Shown in pieces: positions 36,000 to 43,591 of a stretch of 64,000 bases of DNA (position 1 is the first letter of the stretch; each line of letters begins with the position of its first letter). The DNA is from Pedobacter sp. MC2016-05. GTDB lineage: Bacteria; Bacteroidota; Bacteroidia; Sphingobacteriales; Sphingobacteriaceae. The stretch lies in contig NZ_JAPIVT010000004.1 in the NCBI RefSeq assembly GCF_026239735.1, forward strand, positions 1 to 64,000, written 5' to 3'. A program made the translations under genes and the position numbers. A model generated the notes under the pieces. The model searched no databases. It was not told the origin of the DNA and was given only the letters and a program-made list of their open reading frames with translations.

Positions 36000-36743
36000 A
36001 TGAATCTAAAATGCGTTGTCATCGATGACGAACAACATGCGATTGAGGTACTTACAGACCATATAGCAGAAATGCCTGGACTAACAGTATTCAAGACTTT
36101 TACAAGTCCAGTTCAAGCCTTAACCGAAATTAGCATTGACGACGAGATAGATCTCCTCTTCATGGATATTGATATGCCTGGAATTAATGGCTTAGAACTT
36201 GCCAAAAATATCCGAGAGAAAGCTAAGTATTTAGTTTTCACTACCGCACATCCTGACTATGCTTTACAAGCTTTTGATGTTCAATCAGATCAATATCTAT
36301 TAAAGCCAATTTCATTTGCCAAATTTGCTTTAGGTATTGATAGAATTTTGAAGAAGGAGGCAAATAATGCCAAAGCTACTTCAAAAGATGCCGAACAGGT
36401 GGCGGCGCTTTATATCAAAGGCGACCACAAATATGCTTTTTCCAATATTGCTATTGATGAAATACTTTACATAAAAGCACTTCAGAATTATATTCAAATC
36501 ATTACCAAGGGTGAAACGCACACCACTTACCTTACACTAAAGGAGATTGAAAAAGCTTTAGAGAACCACGCATTTATTAGAGTTAATAAATCGAATATAG
36601 TTGCTAAAGCAGCAATCAAAAAGGTAGATGGAAATATAATCCGTCTTGTAAATAATGAAATGATTCAGATTGGCGAAGGCTACAAAGAAGCTTTCTTCGC
36701 CTACGTACAAAGTAGCTTATTGAAATCAAATAGAAGTCAATAA
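36000..36743 (+). CDS. LytTR-family response regulator
   Basis: 247 residues: a receiver domain (1-120) with acidic residues in VVIDDE, phospho-acceptor D56 in LLFMDIDMPG and K102 in LLKPIS, then a LytTR DNA-binding domain at about 140-240 (IDEILYIKALQNYIQI, LKEIEKALENHAFIRVNKSNIV). LytTR regulators bind direct repeats upstream of targets and usually pair with LytS/AgrC-type kinases; the matching kinase is at 37017-38138. Its stop codon directly abuts the 3' end of the small opposite-strand gene at 36744-36884. Confidence 0.93.
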   Translation: MNLKCVVIDDEQHAIEVLTDHIAEMPGLTVFKTFTSPVQALTEISIDDEIDLLFMDIDMPGINGLELAKNIREKAKYLVFTTAHPDYALQAFDVQSDQYLLKPISFAKFALGIDRILKKEANNAKATSKDAEQVAALYIKGDHKYAFSNIAIDEILYIKALQNYIQIITKGETHTTYLTLKEIEKALENHAFIRVNKSNIVAKAAIKKVDGNIIRLVNNEMIQIGEGYKEAFFAYVQSSLLKSNRSQ

Positions 36744-36884
36744 TTATACTTCAAAAATAAAACTTGTAACAACTGAATGGCTCATATCTCCGGTTGGATT
36801 AGTAGCGTAGTTATTTTTAGCTTTAATGTTTTTATAAACGAACACAGCTTTTTTTGTGATTTTTGAAGTGTTTTGAGTTTTCAT
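36744..36884 (-). CDS. Candidate RiPP or signal-peptide precursor (46 residues)
   Basis: Short ORF read from the sequence. It starts MKTQNTSKITKK, has a basic and aromatic middle (AVFVYKNIKAK), and a C-terminal part with NPTGDMSHSVVTS rich in Thr and Ser, ending FIFEV. It contains no cysteine, no double-glycine leader and no signal peptide. The N-terminal half is Lys-rich (leader-like); the C-terminal half has six Ser/Thr that a LanB enzyme could modify. It lies between a LytTR regulator and its kinase and 1.2 kb from a full-length LanB dehydratase. Codon use and composition differ from random ORFs only subjectively, so a chance ORF is possible. No known precursor family is recognised. Confidence 0.55.
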   Translation of the reverse strand: MKTQNTSKITKKAVFVYKNIKAKNNYATNPTGDMSHSVVTSFIFEV

Positions 36885-37016
36885 AATCTGATAAATTTAA
36901 TTGTTATTATTAATTTCTGTAAAGGTGCAACGTAAATTCATGTTCAACTATTTTTTTACACAAACACATGTTTTTAACAGATAAAAACCCATTTTAAGTA
37001 GATATAACGCTAAAAA

Positions 37017-38138
37017 ATGAACTTAAGAGCATTAAAAAACTTCTATAACATATATCAAATTCACCTTATAATTTGGAGTATTTATATCGTATATGAAGTG
37101 TTTGTGTTAGGACTTATCACTAACAAATTCAGAGAGCCTGGCGCTTATGTCTTAGTATATATAATTAATATAATCACTTTCTACTCCTATGCATATTTAT
37201 TAAAAAACATCTTAAACCGGGATAGTAAGGCGTATCGTTTCATCAAAATATTGGTGCTAATATCAATCATAATTTGTGGATACATTTTCTTAACCTATGC
37301 CTTCATAATATTATTTGAAAAACTCCAGCTACTCGAAGCTAATCCCAGCAGAAGCTTAGATAAGGAGTTCATACTGTCTTGTCTTTATAGATCTCTTTTG
37401 TATATCGGTTTTTCTACTGGTTATGTTTACATTTTAAAATCTTTTGAAGATAGAAAAAAGGTGGAGGCTTTGGAACGTCAAAGTCTCGTTACACAAATAG
37501 AAAAACAGGCTTTAGAGAATGATTTGGTTCAATCGCAAAATAACTTTCTTCGGAGCCAGATCAACCCTCACTTTCTGTTTAATACCTTAAATTTTATATA
37601 CAACGACGCCCGTAAAAAAGCACCAATGGCTGCTGATGCGATCATGAACCTAGCCGAAATGATGCGCTATGCTTTAAAGAGGCCAGAAGCATCGGAAATG
37701 GTTCCATTGAGTGAGGAAGTAGAACAAATTGAACACTTAATCAACCTTCATCAGCTCAGAACAGCAAATGCTATTAATTTAAATTTAGAGGTTAATGGTG
37801 ATTTGTTTGGCTTAAGGTTTCCGCCACTTATCTTATTAACCCTTGTAGAAAATATATTCAAGCATGGCAATGTGACTCACTCCACGCAACCGGCTATCAT
37901 TAAAATTGATTATGAGAACAATAATTTAAACATCAGCACCATTAATATGGTGAATGATAATAAAGGAAAAGAACATGAAAGTCACCACGTTGGTATCGAC
38001 AACATCAATAAAAGGCTAGCCAATTTTTACAAGGATGATTATATTTTCAGATACTACAAAGACCCGTTGAATAGATATATAACGGAAATAGATGTGCAGG
38101 TAATTAATCCGATGTCTAAATTAAACCTCAACCAATAG
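37017..38138 (+). CDS. LytS/YehU-type sensor histidine kinase
   Basis: 373 residues. Four membrane-spanning segments at about 15-35, 43-63, 76-100 and 122-141, then a linker coiled coil and a His_kinase domain with the phospho-acceptor H185 in SQINPHFLFNTLNFI, followed by an HATPase_c region with LVENIFKHG and HHVGIDNINKRL. It is the likely partner of the LytTR regulator at 36000. It reads toward the LanB gene and overlaps its 3' end by 11 bases. There is no large extracellular sensor domain; the signal would be read within or close to the membrane, as for AgrC- or YehU-type kinases. Confidence 0.93.
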   Translation: MNLRALKNFYNIYQIHLIIWSIYIVYEVFVLGLITNKFREPGAYVLVYIINIITFYSYAYLLKNILNRDSKAYRFIKILVLISIIICGYIFLTYAFIILFEKLQLLEANPSRSLDKEFILSCLYRSLLYIGFSTGYVYILKSFEDRKKVEALERQSLVTQIEKQALENDLVQSQNNFLRSQINPHFLFNTLNFIYNDARKKAPMAADAIMNLAEMMRYALKRPEASEMVPLSEEVEQIEHLINLHQLRTANAINLNLEVNGDLFGLRFPPLILLTLVENIFKHGNVTHSTQPAIIKIDYENNNLNISTINMVNDNKGKEHESHHVGIDNINKRLANFYKDDYIFRYYKDPLNRYITEIDVQVINPMSKLNLNQ

Positions 38139-40911
38139 CTCTTCTACGTTGAAGGTCCTTAAGTAAGAAATAATACATTACCATTTCATTCGTCCGTTGA
38201 TCTTTGTTGAACAATCGGTTAACATGCATGTGCATTAGATCAGTAAAGAGTTTTACTTTTCTGTTCCCGTCAGTTAATTTAAGTACGCCGATAAATGATT
38301 GCCTAAAACGGTCGAAATTTTCGTTTTGTTTTGGATCAAAATTTGGCGCAGTTTTATATTGTTGATATTGCTGGTTGAGTTTTTTGAAATCTGTCGCATC
38401 CAAATGATGCTCTTTATTGAATGAATCGGAAATCATTCTTGTTACTTTCAGCATCACTTCAGAATCGAAAACGCCAGCTTTTAACAGTTCATCTACCAAA
38501 TAAGAACACCATTTATACTTGGTAAAAGCATCTGTTTGCTGCTGCAACTGCGATAGAACAAAATCACTATCAATAGAGAAATGATTTTCAACATCCGAAA
38601 TGATTTCTGCTCCATATCTTTCCAACTCTCGCCGGTAGGTTTTTAATTGAAAATCTGAAACCAAACCACTCGCCATATAATCCTTCAGAAGATCGCCTAG
38701 CGCAGAAACCAATGCTTGTCCGTCTTCGTTGTTGTGCAGTAAAATCCTCAAACGCAAATGGTTTCCATTTTCATTGTACCTGATAAAAAACCACGATCTT
38801 ATCTGCGCTGAAAATTGATTTAAGAAAGATGGGATCACCCCAATTAACAATTCATCGGAACGCTGTTGATGGCAATAAATTTCGAAATATAGCCACTCCT
38901 TTCCCGGAAGAAATACCTTTTGAACAGGAATTGCATTATTACTGCTAATTTCTGTTTTTTTGTAAATGCTATTGTTATGATACAGGTTTAAAATAAATTG
39001 ACTTACATAAGGACTTTGCGCCTGATTTACAATAACATCATTTTTGGGCAAGATGACTTCCTCTAAATATAATTTATTCTGCTTTTGGATAAATTGAAGA
39101 AAAGCATTCAAATCCTCATCACTATCTAAACCAAAGCATAAAGTTTGATCTGACAAACCCGCTTTAAAGTACTTGCTTACTCCGATTTGCGTAAGATAAG
39201 AACGACAATCTTCCATAGAGACGGCTGTTTTATTGGGGTAGAAATGTGTTTTGCTTACTCGCCATTTTGCACCGCTTAATACAATATTATGAAACTGAAA
39301 GCGAGGATAAAAGTCCAGATCGGGAAAGATACTATCAAGGGATAGTGATAGGGAAGTTTGCAGACCCTGATGTTGCAAATCGCACAAGAGCCTAAACACC
39401 GACAAATCTGACCGGGTGTAATTATAAGCCGAAGCCATGCGGGGAATAAGCCTTTTATTTAAGCTCTTTGATCTAAGAATGACTTCGTTATTACTCACCG
39501 AAATTTGAATATCACCTAGTGAAAGAGGTGCTGATGATATATCGAAATTCAGTATGGATAACTGGTGCCCGTAAATCTGCTTTCTACGATTGATATTATC
39601 CACATTGGTTTCAACGAGGTAGGCAACATCAAAAAAAAGCACCTCCGGGTTTGCATTTTGCTCAATGGCCGAAGTTTCTACGCAAAACCGTTCTACAGCT
39701 TTATCGGCGATAGAAAAGCGCCCGGTTAAAGCATTTGCCGTTACACCACCAATTTGATCAACACAAATTAAATCATCCGCTAACGACATCAAAAAGCTAA
39801 ATGAGTTTGGCAGAATGCTTTCACTTTCATTTGTTTCAAACGCAAGCTTATTCAAATAAATAGGCTCCTTGTTTTCAAAACCAGCTACAGAAAGTTTGGT
39901 TTTTAATGTTGATTTCAGATCTTGTTTGTCTTCAGCATTCTTTTTCTTCGAATTAAACTGCGCTACAAAATCATCTTCGCTTACCTGCTCCAATTCATCG
40001 TAGCCCACACCCATTTCAGGGTCGAGTGCGATGGAAAGCGGAACTTCCTGCTGATCGAATTTATTCTTGAATCTCGAAATAAAGCTTTTTAGCGCTTCAC
40101 GTTCATCAGATTGCAAGATTTTCGATAAAAGATCGATCAGTGTCGGTATCGGCTTCAATAAACGCTCATCTAAACCGCCAACAATTACTTTTCTTTCTGC
40201 AATTAAATATTTTGGGAGATTGCTGTCATCGATTCCAATTCTTTCGAAATAATCTTCCCCTATCACATTAGGATCGAACTCCGTAAAAAGAAGTTGGATG
40301 GAGTGCATATCCTGAAGCAATTCTAAAAATTCTACCTTACCCGCTTCATCTACACCCAGCGTGTTAATCAAATCATTTACCGCAATCGGTTTGGCACATG
40401 ATTCGAGAATTTGCATTACAGATTCATTTTGATCAATCTCTGCCAGTTCAAAAACCCCTTCCGTGCAGGCAATATACCTGATGCTGTTGATTGTTGAATA
40501 ATAGCTAGTGTTGCTGAACAGCTGAACGTTATCAGCCATCAATTTCTCGAAATCAAAATGAAGTTCATTCCGATATGGCCAATCAATAAACTGATGTACA
40601 ATCTGCTCATTGTTTACAATGATTTTGCTTTCGCTTTCATTAAAGGCATTTGCCAAAAAGCTGAAACTTGCAAATGTGCCATAGGGTGTTGAGCGATATT
40701 TCGCCCGGTTAAAATATTTCCAAACTGTGAAAAAAATCTTTGGCGGCAGGTTTTTCAGTTCATGAGCTTCTACGTCTTTTATGGTTTCGTAAAAGGTAGA
40801 TGATGAAATGGAAATGGCTTTTTTAAGTTCATCCCAACTACTTTCAAGATCAGCTTGATATGAAAATTTCGGCGTTCTGAAAATAATGGAGGGATGAATC
40901 AGGGGTTTCAT
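38128..40911 (-). CDS. LanB-type lantibiotic dehydratase, full length and apparently orphan
   Basis: 927 residues, the size of class I lanthipeptide dehydratases. The N-terminal glutamylation domain has RSTPYGTFASF at 73-83, the family's R-x-T-P-[FY]-G site. The C-terminal elimination domain runs from about 672: WLYFEIYC, the WFFIRYNENGNHLRLR string at about 707-722, YRRELERYG at 759-767 and HMHVNRLF at 894-901. Established family chemistry: Ser/Thr are glutamylated from glutamyl-tRNA and then eliminated to dehydroamino acids. No lanC, peptidase or exporter gene is adjacent. Upstream is a 115-base gap without a clear promoter; an AATCTTTG string on the minus strand lies near 40943. Candidate substrate: the 46-residue ORF at 36744. 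Confidence 0.88.
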   Translation of the reverse strand: MKPLIHPSIIFRTPKFSYQADLESSWDELKKAISISSSTFYETIKDVEAHELKNLPPKIFFTVWKYFNRAKYRSTPYGTFASFSFLANAFNESESKIIVNNEQIVHQFIDWPYRNELHFDFEKLMADNVQLFSNTSYYSTINSIRYIACTEGVFELAEIDQNESVMQILESCAKPIAVNDLINTLGVDEAGKVEFLELLQDMHSIQLLFTEFDPNVIGEDYFERIGIDDSNLPKYLIAERKVIVGGLDERLLKPIPTLIDLLSKILQSDEREALKSFISRFKNKFDQQEVPLSIALDPEMGVGYDELEQVSEDDFVAQFNSKKKNAEDKQDLKSTLKTKLSVAGFENKEPIYLNKLAFETNESESILPNSFSFLMSLADDLICVDQIGGVTANALTGRFSIADKAVERFCVETSAIEQNANPEVLFFDVAYLVETNVDNINRRKQIYGHQLSILNFDISSAPLSLGDIQISVSNNEVILRSKSLNKRLIPRMASAYNYTRSDLSVFRLLCDLQHQGLQTSLSLSLDSIFPDLDFYPRFQFHNIVLSGAKWRVSKTHFYPNKTAVSMEDCRSYLTQIGVSKYFKAGLSDQTLCFGLDSDEDLNAFLQFIQKQNKLYLEEVILPKNDVIVNQAQSPYVSQFILNLYHNNSIYKKTEISSNNAIPVQKVFLPGKEWLYFEIYCHQQRSDELLIGVIPSFLNQFSAQIRSWFFIRYNENGNHLRLRILLHNNEDGQALVSALGDLLKDYMASGLVSDFQLKTYRRELERYGAEIISDVENHFSIDSDFVLSQLQQQTDAFTKYKWCSYLVDELLKAGVFDSEVMLKVTRMISDSFNKEHHLDATDFKKLNQQYQQYKTAPNFDPKQNENFDRFRQSFIGVLKLTDGNRKVKLFTDLMHMHVNRLFNKDQRTNEMVMYYFLLKDLQRRRAIG

Positions 40912-40974
40912 AGAGATATTTTATTGGGCGAAAATTACAAAGATTAATATTAAAACCCACATGGTATATAAAGT

Positions 40975-41006
40975 AAAAAGCCATCCTCATAACTGAAGAC
41001 GGCTTT
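40975..41006 (-). terminator. Terminator after the OmpA-family gene at 41027
   Basis: Minus-strand stem AAAGCCGTC / GATGGCTTT (one mismatch) with a 12-base loop and a U tail, 20 bases past the stop codon. Confidence 0.75.
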
Positions 41007-41026
41007 AATAAGAGACATAATTAATT

Positions 41027-42379
41027 CTATTTCTTTGTAACTTTAAACTCTGTACGCCTGTTTTTGGCTCTTCCATCTGGATTATCTTTTTTCTTCTTAC
41101 CCTTTCCAATCTCGTTTGGTGCAATAGGCATCGATTCTCCATAACCTTTAGATGTTAACCGAGATTCGGAAATTCCTTTGCTAACCAGGTAATCGACACA
41201 AGATTTCGCCCTTTCGTTTGATAAATTTAAATTGTATTCATCGGCACCAATATTATCGGTATGCGAACCCAGCTCAATCTTCATCTCAGGATTATCTTCC
41301 ATAATTGGGATAAGAAAATCCAGCACTTTTTTAGATGGCTCCGTAAGTTCTGCGCTGTTAAATTCATAATAAATATTATCTAAGGCAATTGGGATTCCTA
41401 GTTTAAAAGGACTCAGACAATAGTCTTTATAAATCATAGTATCGGCTTTCGCAAGCTCCTCGAAAGAATAATTTTTGGTGATGGAGAAATAATTATCTTT
41501 CGCAAAAAGCAACTTTAAAGGCCGTTTTGAATCTGTCCTGAATATATATTTACCATTGGTACCAGTGGTTTGTTTTTGATTGTTTTCTATATTCGAGAAA
41601 CTCACCGTTGCACCTGCCAATGGCAATTTTGTTTTGCAATCGGTAAGAATGCCGCTGATATTGAAAAACTCCTTTTTAACTTCGAAAACTTCTAAACAGC
41701 ACGATGATTCCCTGTCAGAGCTAATGTATCCTTTGGTACCTTGATCATCAATAGCGGTAAAATAGATATCATCTAAAAGACCAGTGGTTTTGTCAACAAC
41801 ATAAACCTGATCGTAAATTTCATTTGGGGTAATGGCAATAAAAGTGTAGCCATTCTTATCCTTAACAATTTTAATATTTGAGTTATTATCGAAACCTGAA
41901 GCACTCGACCGATTTAAAATAGTGGATCCATTGGGGCGTAAAGCTCCAACTTCAAATTGATGGTTTCCAATAACCAGGGTTCCGACAATGTCTGCTACGA
42001 GCCCTCCTAATGTTCCTCCCAGCAAGCCGTTTAGTGCCGATTGATCGAAATCAATTCTGATATAGGTGGTTTTATTTGCCGCAATGCTGCTTGGAAATTT
42101 TAAATTAATTCCGCCAGAATAGGAACCTGCACCCAACGCTACTCCCCCAAACGAATTAAGTGTAGCAAAATTAGCATCACTGGTACTTATCGCATTGTTG
42201 ATATTATCCACACGAGATGGACTAAATGAAAAAGGCTTAATTTCAGTAACTGAATTTGCATAATTTTTTGTTTGCGCATACGAAACAGAACCGAAGAACG
42301 TTAATAAAGTGATGATTGCGAATGCAAGCGCACAGCGAATTGTTCCTTTATGGAAATGAGAGGTAAAGATTTTCATCAT
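41027..42379 (-). CDS. OmpA-family protein with carboxypeptidase-like regulatory domain
   Basis: 450 residues from the ATG at 42379. The frame is open to 42463, but a TAGATTTG promoter-like box lies at 42440-42447, inside that extension, and a clean signal peptide (ALAFAIITLLTFFGSVSYAQ) follows the internal ATG. The N-terminal half (about 35-235) has no recognised family. A CarboxypepD_reg-like beta-sandwich (GILTDCKTKLPLAGATVSFSN) lies in the middle, and a C-terminal OmpA domain (LGSHTDNIGADEYNLNLSNE ... KNRRTEFKV) binds peptidoglycan. Divergent from the NTPase gene. Confidence 0.85.
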   Translation of the reverse strand: MMKIFTSHFHKGTIRCALAFAIITLLTFFGSVSYAQTKNYANSVTEIKPFSFSPSRVDNINNAISTSDANFATLNSFGGVALGAGSYSGGINLKFPSSIAANKTTYIRIDFDQSALNGLLGGTLGGLVADIVGTLVIGNHQFEVGALRPNGSTILNRSSASGFDNNSNIKIVKDKNGYTFIAITPNEIYDQVYVVDKTTGLLDDIYFTAIDDQGTKGYISSDRESSCCLEVFEVKKEFFNISGILTDCKTKLPLAGATVSFSNIENNQKQTTGTNGKYIFRTDSKRPLKLLFAKDNYFSITKNYSFEELAKADTMIYKDYCLSPFKLGIPIALDNIYYEFNSAELTEPSKKVLDFLIPIMEDNPEMKIELGSHTDNIGADEYNLNLSNERAKSCVDYLVSKGISESRLTSKGYGESMPIAPNEIGKGKKKKDNPDGRAKNRRTEFKVTKK

Positions 42380-42439
42380 GTCAGGCGTAGTTGGGGATGA
42401 TTGATTGTGTTCAGTACTTGTACATAAACATTTCAATGA

Positions 42440-42447
42440 CAAATCTA
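42440..42447 (-). promoter_or_regulatory. Putative -7 box of the OmpA-family gene
   Basis: TAGATTTG on the minus strand, 60 bases upstream of the chosen start codon at 42379; matches TAnnTTTG without a clear -33 element. Confidence 0.35.
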
Positions 42448-42563
42448 CATTTCGCATGAACATGCTTTCTATCCATTCTTGTTCATTATATTTTCGAAAT
42501 TTTCATTCATTTTGTTCATCCGTTCAATTAACATTTATTTAATTTCCTGCATTGTGAAATTAT

Positions 42564-42584
42564 GATGACATTAGTGAAGTCATC
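42564..42584. promoter_or_regulatory. Inverted repeat just upstream of the NTPase gene
   Basis: GATGAC and GTCATC, 9 bases apart, ending 11 bases before the ATG at 42596. It could be an operator or a hairpin that hides the start site. Confidence 0.3.
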
Positions 42585-42595
42585 CCTGTAAATTA

Positions 42596-43255
42596 ATGAA
42601 CACTAACGAACTCCTCTCTGAACTCAGGAAGTTTGTACTTATAAAGTCGGGATTAAAAAATATAGATCCTTCTCACTGTAAGCTAATTTCTGAGTATATA
42701 TTTCAAGAAACTAAAAACTATGTTAGTGAAACCACTATCAAAAGGTTTTTTGGCTTCGCAAACACCCAACACAAATTTTCTTTGTTTACTTTGAGCAGCT
42801 TATCACAATACATAGGCTATTCAGACTGGAATACATTCTGTAAGGAAAAAGAAACTCAAGTTTCAGCTGAACAAAGCACCTGGGAAACACTCAAATTAAA
42901 AGCGAAGTATATCAGTGAGATTGCACTGGTTTCAAAGAAAAATAATTCAGGCATTCCATTCGTATACACAGCCAATAGAAGTTTCTATTATCCTGATTTT
43001 GATTATTTTTTAAATAACGATTATCAGTTTACAACTTTGAGTGCTTTGCCCGGCCAAGGTAAATCCATCCTACTGGCACATTTGGTTCACCGCTTTTTTT
43101 ATTCGGAACAAGCATTGTATAAAAATGATATTGTTTTACTGATGAACGTGAATAGTATCAATACGATTCTCCGAGATGGAATAACGCTAAAAGAATGGTT
43201 TTTAAAGGAATTTAAATTTGAAAGCGTTAACGATTTAATCAGTTTTCAAAGTTAA
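42596..43255 (+). CDS. N-terminal fragment ORF of the split NTPase
   Basis: 219-residue ORF as the sequence stands: the helical N-terminal domain, a linker and the Walker A loop GQGKS, ending at the premature stop after NDLISFQS. It lacks Walker B, so by itself it should not hydrolyse ATP. Confidence 0.6.
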   Translation: MNTNELLSELRKFVLIKSGLKNIDPSHCKLISEYIFQETKNYVSETTIKRFFGFANTQHKFSLFTLSSLSQYIGYSDWNTFCKEKETQVSAEQSTWETLKLKAKYISEIALVSKKNNSGIPFVYTANRSFYYPDFDYFLNNDYQFTTLSALPGQGKSILLAHLVHRFFYSEQALYKNDIVLLMNVNSINTILRDGITLKEWFLKEFKFESVNDLISFQS

Positions 43256-43591
43256 TCCAGAAAAAAAAGAGGGCCGGTTTATATTAATCGTTGATGGAAT
43301 TGACGAATTTCTCACCAAGACAGAATATTTACAAACATTTATAGATTTTTTATACAGCATAGAAGAAAACAACTTCCTAAAAATGGTATTTGGTTTACGA
43401 ACCAATAGTTGGATTAATCTGCAACCTGTTATAACAGGCTCGGCTTTTTTAACAAAGAGTTGGTATAATGGCTTGTTTACGATCTTGATGTACTTAGCAA
43501 TGTTCCGCCGCTAAATACCGAAGAGATATTAAATGTATTAAGCCAGCTTGAAGATAAAACGGTTATTCAGGATGAGGTAAGCCCCGCCCTC

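Noticed and set aside
42377-42463. Extended N terminus of the OmpA-family protein
   Set aside because: A promoter-like TAGATTTG box lies inside it and the signal peptide begins after the later ATG.
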